64,000 nucleotides of DNA from Microvirga aerophila (GCF_003332305.1 NZ_QOIO01000024.1:36991-100990), one strand, 5' to 3'; shown: positions 31,583 to 41,863, numbered from the stretch's first letter. Notes: generated by a model from the letters alone, not told the origin. Numbers and translations: made by a program.

Positions 31583-32623
31583 TCAGCGGGCCCGCACGAA
31601 ACCGACGATATCCTTCACGGCGTCCATGGTCTCGGACGCGATTGCCCTGGCCCGGTCGGAGCCGTCCGCCAGAACCGCATCGATGTGGCCGGGATCGGCC
31701 ATGAGGCGGCGCATCTCGTCGGCGATGGGCGCGAGCTTGGCCACGGCCACGTCCACGAGGGAGGCTTTGAAGCCGGAGAACTGGGAGCCGCCATGCTGGC
31801 GCAGCACGTCCTCGGGGGTGGAGTCGGTCAGGGCCGCATAGATCGCCACGAGATTGTCGGCCTCCGGGCGCTCCTTGAGACCGTCTGGCTCGCCGGGCAA
31901 GGGCTCGGGGTCGGTCTTGGCCTTGCGGATCTTCTGGGCAATCGTGTCCGCGTCGTCCGTCAGGTTGATGCGGGAATAGTCGGACGGGTCGGATTTCGAC
32001 ATCTTCTTCGAGCCGTCGCGCAACGACATGACCCGGGTGGCGGGCCCTGCGATCAGCGGCTCCGTGAGGGGGAAGAAGACGTCGCCGAAGCCGTTCTCGG
32101 CGATGGATTCTGCAAAGTCATTGTTGAATTTCTGAGCTATGTCGCGGGTTAGCTCCAGGTGCTGTTTCTGGTCCTCGCCCACGGGCACGTGGGTGGCGCG
32201 GTAGACCAGGATGTCGGACGCCATGAGCATGGGATAGGCGAAGAGGCCGACCGACGCGTTCTCCCGGTCCTTGCCGGCCTTTTCCTTGAACTGGGTCATG
32301 CGGTTGGCCCAGCCCATGCGGGCGATGCAGTTGAACACCCAGGCAAGCTCCGCATGCTGCGCGACCTGGCTCTGGTTGAACACGATATGCTTCTTCGGGT
32401 CGATGCCGGCGGCCAGGAAGGCGGCGGTCACCTCGCGAATCTGGCGCGTGAGCTCCTTGGGGTCCTGCCAAACGGTGATCGCGTGCATGTCGACCACGCA
32501 GTAGATGCAATCATGCGTCTCCTGCATAGTGACGAAGCGCTTGATGGCGCCCAGGTAATTTCCGAGATGGAGGTTGCCGGTCGGCTGAACGCCCGAAAAC
32601 ACCCGCTCCTTGAACTGCGCCAT
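31583..32623 (-). CDS. trpS: Tryptophanyl-tRNA synthetase
   Basis: Class I aminoacyl-tRNA synthetase. The HIGH-type motif is HLGN at 19-22 and the KMSKS loop is seen as [10 protein letters not shown] near 200. The start [17 protein letters not shown] fits the family; an upstream GTG at 32641 is unlikely. 346 residues. It lies downstream of murJ. Confidence 0.96.
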   Translation of the reverse strand: MAQFKERVFSGVQPTGNLHLGNYLGAIKRFVTMQETHDCIYCVVDMHAITVWQDPKELTRQIREVTAAFLAAGIDPKKHIVFNQSQVAQHAELAWVFNCIARMGWANRMTQFKEKAGKDRENASVGLFAYPMLMASDILVYRATHVPVGEDQKQHLELTRDIAQKFNNDFAESIAENGFGDVFFPLTEPLIAGPATRVMSLRDGSKKMSKSDPSDYSRINLTDDADTIAQKIRKAKTDPEPLPGEPDGLKERPEADNLVAIYAALTDSTPEDVLRQHGGSQFSGFKASLVDVAVAKLAPIADEMRRLMADPGHIDAVLADGSDRARAIASETMDAVKDIVGFVRAR

Positions 32624-32692
32624 CGTCTTCCCAACTCCCACGCTTGTCGCGGCGGGCGTTTATGACAGGGCGCGGCCACGATGCAAGGTGTC

Positions 32693-34216
32693 TTAAGGTT
32701 TTTTCGTCAGCGACGCCACATCGTCGCGCGTGAGCGCGCCAGTCATCCAGGCGGTGGCCGCGTAGAGCGCAAGGCCGCCGAAGCACAGGACCGCGAGGGC
32801 AGCCGCGCCGGGCTCCGCAAGGGTCGGCAGGCCGGCTGCGAGACCCAGGGCCATGATCGTGGCGGCTATCCCGGTTCGAATCAGGCGGCCAGCCAGCCGA
32901 GCGCCGGGCAACCACAGGCCGACGGCGGCGAGAGATCGCACAATCGCCGCCGCGTGGGCGAGGCAGCCCAGGCTGATGCCGAACGCAATGCCGGGCATTC
33001 CGAAAAACTGTCCGAGCAGAACAGCCGACGAAGCCGTCACGGCGATGCCGAGGAGGGTCGCCAGCAGCGTCTCGCGCAAGGACCCGCGGGCAAACAGGGT
33101 CTGGCTGAGCACCTTGCCGGCTGTCGCGACAGGCAGTCCGAGGCTCAAGGCCATCAGGACATAGGCCGTTCCTTGCGCGTCCGAACTCGTGAACGCGCCG
33201 CGCTCGAACAGGACGGACGCGATGGGCCCGGCGAGAACCATGAGGGCCGCGGCGGCCGGAAGGGTCATGAGAAGCGCGAGTTCGAGCGCCCGGTTCTGCG
33301 CTGCCACGACTGCTCCGGCCTCCCCGCTGCGGTGCCTGAGCGCAAGATCCGGCAACAAGACGCTCGAGGCCACCGCCGCCATCAGGCTCAAGGGAAGCTG
33401 CACGAGCCGGTCGGCATAATAGAGCCAGGACACGCCGGACGGCCAGAACGACGCGATCTGCGTGCCGACCAAGCCAAAGAGCTGCACGGCTCCGCTCGCC
33501 AGAAGCGCCGGAAAACCGGCCAGAAGCACGGACTTCACGACCGGCGACAGGCGGGGACGGCGAAAAGCGACGGCGCGCACGGCACCGCCCCGCAGGGCGA
33601 ATGCCACGATGGCGAGTTGGGCAAGGCCCGCCGCACTGGACGCCGCCGCAAGCCAGGCGGCTTTCTGCCATTGGGGCAGGGCGAACAGGGTCTCCAGCGC
33701 GATGAGAACCGCGATCATGCCGCCATTGACAGCCAGCGGCGCGATGGCGGTCGCGCCGAAGCGGCCGTTGAGATTGAGCAGCGCCGACGCGACGGAGGCG
33801 AGGGTCACGCAGATCACTGCCGGAAAGGCGAGGCGGGTGTACAAGGCCACGAGCGCCAGCGTGCCTCCATCGTCCTGAAAGCCTGGCGCGAGGATGATCG
33901 CAATCAGCCCGGCGCCGACCTCCACAAGGCCGGTCAGGACCAGGAGCGCGAGCGCGAAGGCGGTGATCACGTCGCCGGCCGTGGCGGCTGCTTCGTCCGG
34001 CCGCAGATGGCTCAGGCCGGGGACGAGGGCTGCATTGAGGCCGCCTTCGCCCATCATGCGCCGGACGAGGTTCGGCAGGCGGAACGCCGCCAGGAAGGCA
34101 TCGGCCACAGGTCCGGTGCCGAGCGCCTGCGCGAACAGCACGTCCCGGACAAAGCCCAGGATGCGCGACGCAATCGTGCCGAGGCCGACAAGGAGGGATG
34201 AGCGGATGAGCGACAT
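32693..34216 (-). CDS. murJ: Lipid II flippase MurJ
   Basis: Inner-membrane flippase that moves lipid II to the periplasm for peptidoglycan synthesis. The N-terminus has the family motif SRILGFVRDVLFAQALG and RRMMGEGGLNAALVP; about 14 hydrophobic segments follow. 507 residues is normal. Confidence 0.94.
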   Translation of the reverse strand: MSLIRSSLLVGLGTIASRILGFVRDVLFAQALGTGPVADAFLAAFRLPNLVRRMMGEGGLNAALVPGLSHLRPDEAAATAGDVITAFALALLVLTGLVEVGAGLIAIILAPGFQDDGGTLALVALYTRLAFPAVICVTLASVASALLNLNGRFGATAIAPLAVNGGMIAVLIALETLFALPQWQKAAWLAAASSAAGLAQLAIVAFALRGGAVRAVAFRRPRLSPVVKSVLLAGFPALLASGAVQLFGLVGTQIASFWPSGVSWLYYADRLVQLPLSLMAAVASSVLLPDLALRHRSGEAGAVVAAQNRALELALLMTLPAAAALMVLAGPIASVLFERGAFTSSDAQGTAYVLMALSLGLPVATAGKVLSQTLFARGSLRETLLATLLGIAVTASSAVLLGQFFGMPGIAFGISLGCLAHAAAIVRSLAAVGLWLPGARLAGRLIRTGIAATIMALGLAAGLPTLAEPGAAALAVLCFGGLALYAATAWMTGALTRDDVASLTKKP

Positions 34217-34344
34217 GCGCTGTGGCGCTTAACCGGTCCTGAGCGGATTGTCTAAGACGATCGCCGCTGAGCCATCGTTCCATGGATCGGGAGGGTTCGG
34301 GACAGGCCTTCCGTGACTCCCGCAAAAGCGATGGCGGGGCTGCT

Positions 34345-34971
34345 TCAGCCTCTGGCCTGTGCGATGGCCTCTCGCTTCTGGGCAAGGGTCATGCCGCCCA
34401 CGTAGGATTCCGCCGCGACCAGGAACGACGGTGTGGCGACGAGGCCCAGCGAGTTGCCCAGCGTGAAGGCCTCTTTCATCCACTCGGTCGTGCGCGGCGC
34501 ATCGGCGGCGGCCACAAGGCGCGCCCGGTCGGCTCCAAGGCGCTCGGCTTCCGCAACCGCCCGCTCGCCCGTGACAGCCCCGTGCAGGCCAAACAGGGCG
34601 AGATGGAGCGCGAGGTACCGGTCGGGTCCTTGAACCTGGAGATACCCCAATGCCGCGCGGGTCGCCTGGACCGAGGCCTCGCCCAGAACCGCGAAATTGA
34701 CCAGCACATACGAGAGGTCCGGCTCCGCCTTGAGCAGGGCCGGCAGATCCTTCGCGGAGCGTTTGCACCAGGGGCAGTTGTAGTCGAAATACTCGACCAT
34801 GATCACGTCCCCATGGGCGTGGCCGAGCCGCACGGCGGAGGGCAGAGCCAGGGTATCCTCGACGAGTTCGATGGGAACCCGCTGCGCCTCCGGCGAGGCC
34901 TGGGCGATGGCCCGGATGGGAGCCCCCGACAGGGCGAGACCGGCCAGGAGGGTGCGACGGGACAGGATCAT
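34345..34971 (-). CDS. DsbA-family thiol:disulfide oxidoreductase
   Basis: Periplasmic thioredoxin-fold protein. A signal peptide with a twin-arginine-like SRRTLLAGLALSG start ends near AIAQA (24). The active site is CPWC (Cys66-Cys69) and a cis-proline loop VATPSFLV is present. The 208 residues start at MILSRRT. The CPWC and lack of partner genes leave open whether it oxidises or reduces. Confidence 0.87.
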   Translation of the reverse strand: MILSRRTLLAGLALSGAPIRAIAQASPEAQRVPIELVEDTLALPSAVRLGHAHGDVIMVEYFDYNCPWCKRSAKDLPALLKAEPDLSYVLVNFAVLGEASVQATRAALGYLQVQGPDRYLALHLALFGLHGAVTGERAVAEAERLGADRARLVAAADAPRTTEWMKEAFTLGNSLGLVATPSFLVAAESYVGGMTLAQKREAIAQARG

Positions 34972-35167
34972 GAATAGGCTCTCGTTGGGAACAGCGCTCC
35001 TGTTGCCGGTGCAAGGCCGCCCTGGCAAGAGCCGCCGCATCGCGCTCACGCTCTCGTGACGGCGGGCAGGGGAGGCGGGCGGTCTCCCGTCCACGCCGGA
35101 ACCCTCGCGTTCGCGCGGCGTTCTCCATGCACGGCCAAGCTTGGGACGAATCGCGGGTAGGCGGACG

Positions 35168-36010
35168 ATGACGGAAGACAACCAGCCCGTCGAGACGAAC
35201 GAGCTCTACGCGGTGGGCCTGGCGCGCGCCTTTGGCGGAGCAGTCATCTTCGGGATTCCGCTGATGATGACCATGGAGATGTGGTCCCTGGGGTTTTCCA
35301 TCGACAGGCTGCGGCTTCTGCTGTTCATTGGGGTGAACCTCCTCGTCCTGATCGGCCTCTCGTACTTCGCGGGCTTCGAGAAGACGTTCAGCTGGCGCGA
35401 GGACGTCATGGACGCACTGGCGGCTTTTGGCGTCGGGGTGATCACATCCGCCGCGATCCTGGCGCTGTTTGCGGTGATTGCCCTGGACATGACCTGGACC
35501 GAGATCATCGGCAAGGTCGCCCTGCAGAGCGTGCCGGCGAGCATCGGCGCGATGCTCGGACGAAAGCAGCTCGGCGCGGAGCAGGACACCGGGGCCGAGG
35601 ACGAACGAAAGCGCGAGGCGGGCTATGCGGGCGAATTGTTCCCCATGCTGGCCGGCGCGCTGTTTCTCGCGTTCAACATGGCGCCCACCGAGGAGATGAT
35701 CCTGATCGCTTTTCAGATGACGCCCTGGCATGGAATCGCACTGGGCGTCGTGTCGATCGCCCTGCTTCACATCTTCGTCTACGTCCTCGGGTTCTCGGGC
35801 CAGGAGACCCCGCCCGAGGGAGGAACGTTCATGCGGACCTTTCTCCACTTCACCTTGGCCGGCTACGGCATCGCGCTCCTGGTCAGCCTCTATGTCCTGT
35901 GGACCTTCGGGCGCACCGAGGACACCGCCCTCGCCCAAGTGGCGATGATGACCGTGGTGCTAGCCTTCCCGGCGGCGCTCGGCGCCGCCACTGCGCGTCT
36001 CGTGATCTGA
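35168..36010 (+). CDS. TIGR02587 family integral membrane protein
   Basis: 280 residues with about seven hydrophobic segments. Conserved stretches such as FGIPLMMTMEMW and AFNMAPTEEMILIA match the TIGR02587 family of unknown function. The next gene, 7 bp on, is the TIGR02588 partner that usually accompanies it, so the two likely form one complex. Confidence 0.85.
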   Translation: MTEDNQPVETNELYAVGLARAFGGAVIFGIPLMMTMEMWSLGFSIDRLRLLLFIGVNLLVLIGLSYFAGFEKTFSWREDVMDALAAFGVGVITSAAILALFAVIALDMTWTEIIGKVALQSVPASIGAMLGRKQLGAEQDTGAEDERKREAGYAGELFPMLAGALFLAFNMAPTEEMILIAFQMTPWHGIALGVVSIALLHIFVYVLGFSGQETPPEGGTFMRTFLHFTLAGYGIALLVSLYVLWTFGRTEDTALAQVAMMTVVLAFPAALGAATARLVI

Positions 36011-36017
36011 GGAAGCC

Positions 36018-36440
36018 ATGGTTCAGCAGCGGACGGCCGATCGCGACGGAACCCAGCAAAAAGCCAACCACACTCCCTGGCTCGAATGGGTCGCCTCCGG
36101 CATAGGCCTGCTGCTTACGCTCGGTATTTTCGGCTCCATCGGCTGGCAGGCCTTCGATGATGCCGGCGCGCCGCCCGCCATCGCGGTCGACGTCACGCGA
36201 GTGGTGCCGGTCGAGGGCGGATATCGGGTCGAGTTCCGGGCTCGCAACAGCACGGGCTCCACGGCCTCGCAGGTGGAGATCGAGGGAAAGCTCGCCGGCG
36301 ACGGCGCGGAAGCCGAGATCGGGCATGTGGTCTTCGACTACATTCCTGGCCATTCCGAACGGAAGGGCGGGATGTTCTTCACGCGCGAGCCCCGACAGGA
36401 AAGTCTCGCACTGCGCGCCTTGGGTTTCGCGGATCCTTGA
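36018..36440 (+). CDS. TIGR02588 family membrane-anchored protein
   Basis: 140 residues: one N-terminal membrane helix (about 25-45) then a beta-rich domain with EFRARNSTGSTASQVEIEGKL, matching TIGR02588. Function unknown. It is coupled to the TIGR02587 gene before it. Confidence 0.85.
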   Translation: MVQQRTADRDGTQQKANHTPWLEWVASGIGLLLTLGIFGSIGWQAFDDAGAPPAIAVDVTRVVPVEGGYRVEFRARNSTGSTASQVEIEGKLAGDGAEAEIGHVVFDYIPGHSERKGGMFFTREPRQESLALRALGFADP

Positions 36441-36538
36441 GCGGGTTCGGGGCTCGGTCCATAGGACCTCTGTCGTCTCAGGCTGCGTGAGCGGAGCCCG
36501 GGATCGTCAGACAAGAGTTGCGCTTCTTTCTAATTCGC

Positions 36539-36570
36539 GATCCCGGCTCGCCTGCGGCGTCCGGAACGAC
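36539..36570. repeat. GATCCCGG short repeat, copy 2
   Basis: 28 of 32 bases match 30940-30971. Upstream GAGCCCGGGATCG (36494-36506) pairs with CGATCCCGGCTC (36538-36549) with one bulge, making a larger hairpin between convergent TIGR02588 and fabI genes. Confidence 0.55.
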
Positions 36571-36578
36571 GCGTTTCC

Positions 36579-37409
36579 TTAGTCTTCCTCGCCCGTCACG
36601 CCGGCCGCATCCTGAGCCTTGAGCACGTCCGGGCGGGGCATGGAGATGATGTTGTAGCCGGAATCCACATAGTGGATCTCGCCGGTCACGCCGTTGGACA
36701 GACCGGACAGGAGATAGAGCGCCGAGCCGCCGATATCCTCGATGGAGACCGTGCGGCGCAAGGGGGCGTGGGCCTTCTGGTAAGTGAACATGAGACGGGC
36801 ATCGGAGATGCCCGCTCCCGCGAGCGTCCGGACCGGCCCGGCCGAAAGCGCGTTGCAGCGGATGCCCTGAGGTCCGAGGTCGGACGCGATGTAGCGCACG
36901 CTGGCTTCCAGCGCCGCTTTGGCCACGCCCATCACGTTGTAGTTCGGCATCACCCGGGTGGAGCCGCCATAGGTGAGAGTGAGGAGCGATCCGCCGTTCT
37001 TCATGCGCTTGGCGGCGCGCTGGGCGATCTCTGTGAAGGAGAAGCAGGAGATCACCATGGTGCGGGAGAAGTTTTCCCGGGTGGTGACGTCCACGTAGGA
37101 GCCCTTGAGCTGCGACTTGTCCGAGAACCCGATGGCGTGAACCACGAAGTCGAGGCCGTCCCAGCGCTTGTCGAGAGCGTCGAAGGCGGCGTCGACCGAC
37201 GCGATGTCCTCCACGTCGCAAGGCACGACGAGGTCTGAACCCAGGGACTTCGCCAGCGGCGCGACGCGCTTGCCCAGCGCCTCGCCCTGATACGTGAAGG
37301 CGAGTTCCGCCCCGTGCTCCGCCAGCGCCTTGGCGATGCCCCAGGCGATGGAGTGGTCGTTCGCGACGCCCATGATCAGGCCGCGTTTTCCTTGCATCAG
37401 ACCCGTCAC
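36579..37409 (-). CDS. fabI: Enoyl-ACP reductase (NADH)
   Basis: Last step of each fatty acid elongation cycle. N-terminal nucleotide loop GLIMGVANDHSIAWGIA and the catalytic Tyr157-x6-Lys164 (NYNVMGVAK) are present. The GTG at 37409 has AGGGGGA about 5 nt upstream and gives 276 residues; ATG at 37397 is the alternative. It lies 3' of fabB and fabA on the same strand. Confidence 0.94.
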   Translation of the reverse strand: MTGLMQGKRGLIMGVANDHSIAWGIAKALAEHGAELAFTYQGEALGKRVAPLAKSLGSDLVVPCDVEDIASVDAAFDALDKRWDGLDFVVHAIGFSDKSQLKGSYVDVTTRENFSRTMVISCFSFTEIAQRAAKRMKNGGSLLTLTYGGSTRVMPNYNVMGVAKAALEASVRYIASDLGPQGIRCNALSAGPVRTLAGAGISDARLMFTYQKAHAPLRRTVSIEDIGGSALYLLSGLSNGVTGEIHYVDSGYNIISMPRPDVLKAQDAAGVTGEED

Positions 37410-37568
37410 GGTGGTCCCCCTTGTCGAAGGCCCGATTGTCTGCCGCGTATTGTTATCAAAGCGTGCATCCCGGGCCGTTATATCGGTAGTGATGAGCGTA
37501 TCCATGCGAGATCCCCCTTAAGAGACATGGGGATTCGCACGGTTGCGTCTCAGCGGTGTGACGCTCTT

Positions 37569-38792
37569 TTAAGCGTTGTAACGGCTGAACACGAGTGTGG
37601 CATTCGTGCCGCCGAAGCCGAAGGAGTTCGACAGGACCGTATCGAGCCGGGCGTTGTCGATGCGCTTGCGCACGATGTTCATGTCGGCGACTGCCGGATC
37701 GATCTCCTCAATATGGGCGCTCTCGCAGATGAAGCCGTTGTTCATCATCAAGAGCGAATAGATCGCCTCCTGCACGCCCGTCGCGCCCAGCGAGTGGCCG
37801 GTGAGCGACTTGGTGGCCGAGATCGGCGGGCACTTTTCGCCCGAGCCGAACACCTCGCGGATGGCCTCGATCTCCTTCTGGTCGCCCACGGGGGTCGAGG
37901 TCGCGTGCGGATTGATGTAGTCGACCGGGGCCTTCACGTCCTTCAGGGCCATGCGCATGCAGCGCACCGCGCCCTCGCCGGACGGGGCCACCATGTCGTA
38001 GCCATCGGACGTCATGCCGTAGCCGACGATTTCCCCGTAGATGCGGGCGCCGCGCGCCCTGGCGTGCTCGAGCTCCTCCAGAACCAGGACGCCCGCGCCG
38101 CCGGCGATCACGAAGCCGTCGCGGTTGGCGTCATAGGCCCGCGATGCGGTGGTGGGCCGGTCGTTGTACTTGGTGGACATGGCCCCCATGGCGTCGAAGA
38201 GCGACGAGAGCGACCAGTCGAGATCCTCGCAGCCGCCCGCGAACATCACGTCCTGCTTGCCGTACTGGATCATCTCGTAGGCGTTGCCGATGCAGTGGTT
38301 CGAGGTCGCGCAGGCGGACGAGATCGAATAGTTCACGCCCTTGATCTTGAACCAGGTGGCCAGCGTCGCGGAGGCCGTGGACGACATGGCCTTGGGCACC
38401 GCGAAGGGGCCGATGCGCTTGGGGCCCTTGTCGCGGGTGATGTCGGCCGCTTCCACGATGACCCGGGTGGAAGGACCGCCCGAGCCCATGATGATGCCGG
38501 TACGCTCGTTGGAGATTTCGCTCTCCTCGAGACCTGCGTCGCGGATGGCCTGATCCATGGCCACATGGTTCCAGGCGGTGCCCTTGCCGTGGAAGCGCAT
38601 GGCGCGGCGGTCGACCATCTCCTCCGGGTTCAGGGTCGGCGCGCCGTGGACCTGGCACCGGAAGTTGAACTTCTCGTAGTCCTCAGCCTTGCTGATGCCG
38701 GACTTTGCCTCGCGCAAAGAGGCCAGCACCTCCTGCGTGGTGTTGCCGATGGACGAAACGATGCCCATTCCGGTGACGACGACGCGCCTCAT
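37569..38792 (-). CDS. fabB: 3-oxoacyl-ACP synthase I
   Basis: Condensing enzyme of fatty acid synthesis, FabB type, which elongates unsaturated intermediates. The Cys-His-Lys-His set is seen: Cys161 (SACATS), His296 (NPHATSTP), Lys328 and His333 ([12 protein letters not shown]). The start at 38792 has AGAGGTT upstream. 407 residues. Paired with fabA, as in all anaerobic unsaturated fatty acid pathways. Confidence 0.95.
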   Translation of the reverse strand: MRRVVVTGMGIVSSIGNTTQEVLASLREAKSGISKAEDYEKFNFRCQVHGAPTLNPEEMVDRRAMRFHGKGTAWNHVAMDQAIRDAGLEESEISNERTGIIMGSGGPSTRVIVEAADITRDKGPKRIGPFAVPKAMSSTASATLATWFKIKGVNYSISSACATSNHCIGNAYEMIQYGKQDVMFAGGCEDLDWSLSSLFDAMGAMSTKYNDRPTTASRAYDANRDGFVIAGGAGVLVLEELEHARARGARIYGEIVGYGMTSDGYDMVAPSGEGAVRCMRMALKDVKAPVDYINPHATSTPVGDQKEIEAIREVFGSGEKCPPISATKSLTGHSLGATGVQEAIYSLLMMNNGFICESAHIEEIDPAVADMNIVRKRIDNARLDTVLSNSFGFGGTNATLVFSRYNA

Positions 38793-38881
38793 AGCTAACC
38801 TCTTCATAGAACTTCATGATCGACCCAACGCCTGACAGACGTAAGGTCGATCATGGTCAATCTCAACCGTGAGCGTGTTGT

Positions 38882-39406
38882 TTAACCGCCCGCTGCGGCG
38901 TCGGCGGCTTGAAAGAGGCCGACCCGAAGATCCTTTGCCTCGTAAATTCGCTTGCCGTCGGCTTCAAGCCACCCATCCGCGATCCCGAGCACGAGCTTGG
39001 AGCGGAAGACGCGCTTGAAGTCGATGCCGTAGACCACCTTTTTGTGGGTCGGCAGCACCTGATCCGAGAATTTCACCTCGCCGACGCCCAGCGCCCGTCC
39101 CCGGCCGGGCGATCCGCCCCAGCCCAGATAGAAGCCGACCAATTGCCAGAGGGCGTCGACGCCGAGGCATCCGGGCATCACCGGGTCGCCCTTGAAGTGG
39201 CAGGGGAAGAACCAGAGATCCGGTCGGATATCGAGCTCGGCGCGCACGTGGCCTTTGCCATGCTCTCCGCCATTCTCGCCGATCGACGTGATGCGGTCGA
39301 ACATCAGCATCGGCGGAAGGGGCAACTGGGCATTGCCGGGACCGAACAATTCTCCGCGCCCGCAGGCGAGAAGCTCTTCGTAGTTAAAGCTCGACTGGCG
39401 CGCCAT
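38882..39406 (-). CDS. fabA: 3-hydroxydecanoyl-ACP dehydratase/isomerase
   Basis: Introduces the cis double bond at the C10 stage. Catalytic His70 ([16 protein letters not shown]) and Asp84 (VDALWQLVG) are intact. 174 residues. First gene of the fabA-fabB-fabI set, divergent from irr. Confidence 0.95.
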   Translation of the reverse strand: MARQSSFNYEELLACGRGELFGPGNAQLPLPPMLMFDRITSIGENGGEHGKGHVRAELDIRPDLWFFPCHFKGDPVMPGCLGVDALWQLVGFYLGWGGSPGRGRALGVGEVKFSDQVLPTHKKVVYGIDFKRVFRSKLVLGIADGWLEADGKRIYEAKDLRVGLFQAADAAAGG

Positions 39407-39597
39407 GCCGGATGCCGATCCTTTCAATCTGTCGCAAAGGCGGCCCGGGAGAACCCTCCGAGGCCGGAAACGGGGCTCTGGTAGCACAGGCTTGGCCATC
39501 CATCAAAGGGCCTGAGTCACCGGGCCAGGACCAAAGACGGGACATGGAGCCGAAATTCACCGAATAGCTGGGCCTCGAACGCGCTTCGGGATTAGCG

Positions 39598-39656
39598 TTG
39601 CGGCAATCCTGCGGCCTTGCGGCAATCCTCTCGCTTTCCTATCATGTCGATGATAG
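39598..39656. promoter_or_regulatory. Candidate operators in the fabA-irr divergent gap
   Basis: Two perfect copies of TTGCGGCAATCCT lie at 39598-39610 and 39617-39629, 19 bp apart. Downstream, CTATCAT (39639-39645) and ATGATAG (39650-39656) form a 7-bp inverted repeat with a GTCG centre, 30 bp before the irr start. Such elements fit protein binding sites; which protein is unknown. Confidence 0.45.
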
Positions 39657-39685
39657 AAGCTCTTATTCTTACATTCAGTTCCCCG

Positions 39686-40156
39686 ATGACCGATCCGTTA
39701 TCCGCCTATATCGAATCGACGACTGCTCCCGCCCATCGCCGGGGATGCCCCCTGTCCGAGCTGCGGGACAAGCTGCGTCGCGTGGGCCTGCGCCCGACCC
39801 GGCAGCGGGTGTCGCTGGGCTGGCTGCTCTTCGGCAAGGGCGACCGGCACATCACGGCGGAAGTTCTGTTCGAGGAAGCCACCCGGGCCCGCGTGCCCGT
39901 CTCGCTGGCAACCGTCTACAACACCCTGCACCAGTTCACGGAAGCCGGCCTTCTGCGCCAGCTCGCGGTGGACGGCTCCAAGTCCTATTTCGACACCAAC
40001 CCGACCGAGCATCACCACTTCTTCCTGGAAGACGAGGGCGAGCTGGTCGATATGCCCCTGACCGGCGTGAGCGTGGGCGACCTGCCCGAGCCGCCTGCGG
40101 GCATGGAGGTTGCCGGCGTCGAAGTCATCGTTCGCCTGCGGCGCAAGACCGCCTGA
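39686..40156 (+). CDS. irr: Irr-type iron response regulator (Fur superfamily)
   Basis: Winged-helix Fur-family protein. A heme-regulatory-type Gly-Cys-Pro lies at residues 20-22, and HHH (109-111) marks the heme/metal site known from Bradyrhizobium Irr. The protein from this ATG is 156 residues. Placement beside fabA is conserved in Hyphomicrobiales. Irr-type assignment rests on GCP, HHH and context. Confidence 0.85.
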   Translation: MTDPLSAYIESTTAPAHRRGCPLSELRDKLRRVGLRPTRQRVSLGWLLFGKGDRHITAEVLFEEATRARVPVSLATVYNTLHQFTEAGLLRQLAVDGSKSYFDTNPTEHHHFFLEDEGELVDMPLTGVSVGDLPEPPAGMEVAGVEVIVRLRRKTA

Positions 40157-40208
40157 TCCCGGCAGCTCCGAGCTTTCACCAGCGAAGAGCGGCCACGGTG
40201 CTTTCCCT

Positions 40209-41084
40209 ATGCCGCTCAGCCACACCTTCCTCGCGGTTCTGGTCACGATCATCTGGGGCCTCAGCTTCGTGGTCATCAAGGTCGGGGTCGGAACCACGCC
40301 GCCCCTCCTGCTCGCCGCTCTCCGGTTTTTCTTCGCGGCCCTTCCGGCGGTCTTCTTCATCCCGCGCCCTAAGACGAGCTGGCGCATTCTCGCCGGCTAC
40401 GGGTTCTTCCTGGGCGTCGCACAGTTCGGGCTGCTTTTCGTCGCCATCGGCCTGGGCATGCCGGCAAGCCTCGCCTCCGTGGTCATGCAGGCGCAGGTTT
40501 TCTTCACCATCCTGTTCGCGGTCTTTCTCATGGGCGAGAGGCCGACCTTTCATCAGCTCGTCGGCGGAACCGTGGCCTGTCTCGGCCTCGTGCTCATCGC
40601 CTGGCCGCGCCTTACCGGAGGCGGGGCGGGCCCATTCCTCATGACAGTGGTGGCCGCGGCCGCCTGGGGCGTGGCGAACATCATTTCCAAGCGGGCGGGC
40701 CGGGTCGACATGCTGGGCTTCATCGTCTGGTCCAGCCTCGTGGCCCCGCTTCCTCTCCTCGGATTGTCGCTCTGGCTCGACGGACCAAGCCACGTGATGG
40801 CAGCCCTCACGAACCTCGACTGGGCTCTTGTGGGAACGGTGGCGTATCTGGCCTATCCGACCACGATCTTCGCGTTCGGGATTTGGGCTTACCTGCTCTC
40901 CCGGCATCCGGCCGCGACGGTGACGCCCTTCGCGCTTCTCGTGCCGGTCGCCGGAATCCTCGGCGCGGGGCTTATCCTGGGCGAAGCCATGCGGCCGCTC
41001 GAGGCCATCGGCGGGGCGGTGATCGTCCTCGGACTTGCGATCAACATTCTCGGGCCGCATCTCGGCCGGAGCCGGCCCATCTAG
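40209..41084 (+). CDS. EamA/DMT-family transporter
   Basis: Ten hydrophobic segments in two EamA repeats (TIIWGLSFVVIKVG... and AAAWGVANIISKRAG...). 291 residues from ATG 40209. Family members export amino acids and other metabolites; the substrate cannot be told. Follows irr by 52 bp in the same direction. Confidence 0.85.
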   Translation: MPLSHTFLAVLVTIIWGLSFVVIKVGVGTTPPLLLAALRFFFAALPAVFFIPRPKTSWRILAGYGFFLGVAQFGLLFVAIGLGMPASLASVVMQAQVFFTILFAVFLMGERPTFHQLVGGTVACLGLVLIAWPRLTGGGAGPFLMTVVAAAAWGVANIISKRAGRVDMLGFIVWSSLVAPLPLLGLSLWLDGPSHVMAALTNLDWALVGTVAYLAYPTTIFAFGIWAYLLSRHPAATVTPFALLVPVAGILGAGLILGEAMRPLEAIGGAVIVLGLAINILGPHLGRSRPI

Positions 41085-41092
41085 GCTGGGGC

Positions 41093-41242
41093 TTAGCGGA
41101 CGAGCCCGAGCCCGAACAACCCGAACAGCACCAGGAAGATCCCCACGATCACATTGAGAAAGCGCGGCGCCACGAAGGCCGCGATACCCAGAATCAGGGC
41201 GATCAGGGGCAGGAGGTTCTTGATGCCGAGGGAAAGCGTCAT
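41093..41242 (-). CDS. Small DUF3096-type membrane protein (49 aa)
   Basis: A 49-codon gene on the minus strand: MTLSLGIKNLLPLIALILG at the N-terminus, then AAFVAPRFLNVIVGIFLVLF and a short polar end. Two hydrophobic segments separated by a Pro-Arg turn fit the DUF3096 family. Function unknown. It ends 8 bp from the convergent transporter stop. Confidence 0.75.
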   Translation of the reverse strand: MTLSLGIKNLLPLIALILGIAAFVAPRFLNVIVGIFLVLFGLFGLGLVR

Positions 41243-41329
41243 GCGGCGGTGCCTTTGTGGTGATGCATTGTTACGGTCTTAGGGCAGCAATGCTTTACAA
41301 AACGCAAAAGCAACCGACATCCCCGACGC

Positions 41330-41863
41330 CTATTCCACCTTCTCGTCCGGGTAGACGCCCCAGAGCTTTTCCTGGCGGACATAGCCTTCCACGTCCCCAC
41401 CCCGCTCCGCCACGACGGTTACGTCGCACCAGGAGCCGCTGCATCCTTTGACATTGGCGATGACGCCCGGCTGGAGCTGTGCGACGACGCTGCCTTTGTC
41501 GTCGGCTCGATTCAGCAGCGGGATCGGCGGAGTGTTTTCCTTGGCCCAGGGCATGACGAGCGCCGTGCGCCGTCCCGATAGGAGCGAGTGGAGCACCCAG
41601 CCGTCCGTGCCTTCCGCGTCGCGGATGCGCCGCCAGGTCTCGTATTCGGCGATGATCTCCACGGGCAGTCCGGCGCGCTGGAACACCCAGGCGGTGCGAT
41701 GATCCTTGGACGGCCCCTCGCGCAGGTTCACCCGGTCGGTCTTGAGGCTCACGTAGCGGGGAACGGGCAACCCGGTGCCCAGGCGGCCGCCCGGCGTCTC
41801 CTGCGCCAGGACCGGAGCCGTGATCGAAGCCAGCAAGGCAAGGCTGAGGACGATCTTGCGCAT
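41330..41863 (-). CDS. Exported SH3b-domain protein
   Basis: 177 residues with a cleavable signal peptide (MRKIVLSLALLASITAPVLAQ) and two bacterial SH3-like stretches (DRVNLREGPSKDHRTAWVF and VVAQLQPGVIANVKGCSGSWCDV), as in DUF1058-type proteins. Likely binds cell wall material in the periplasm; that is by family only. Confidence 0.85.
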   Translation of the reverse strand: MRKIVLSLALLASITAPVLAQETPGGRLGTGLPVPRYVSLKTDRVNLREGPSKDHRTAWVFQRAGLPVEIIAEYETWRRIRDAEGTDGWVLHSLLSGRRTALVMPWAKENTPPIPLLNRADDKGSVVAQLQPGVIANVKGCSGSWCDVTVVAERGGDVEGYVRQEKLWGVYPDEKVE

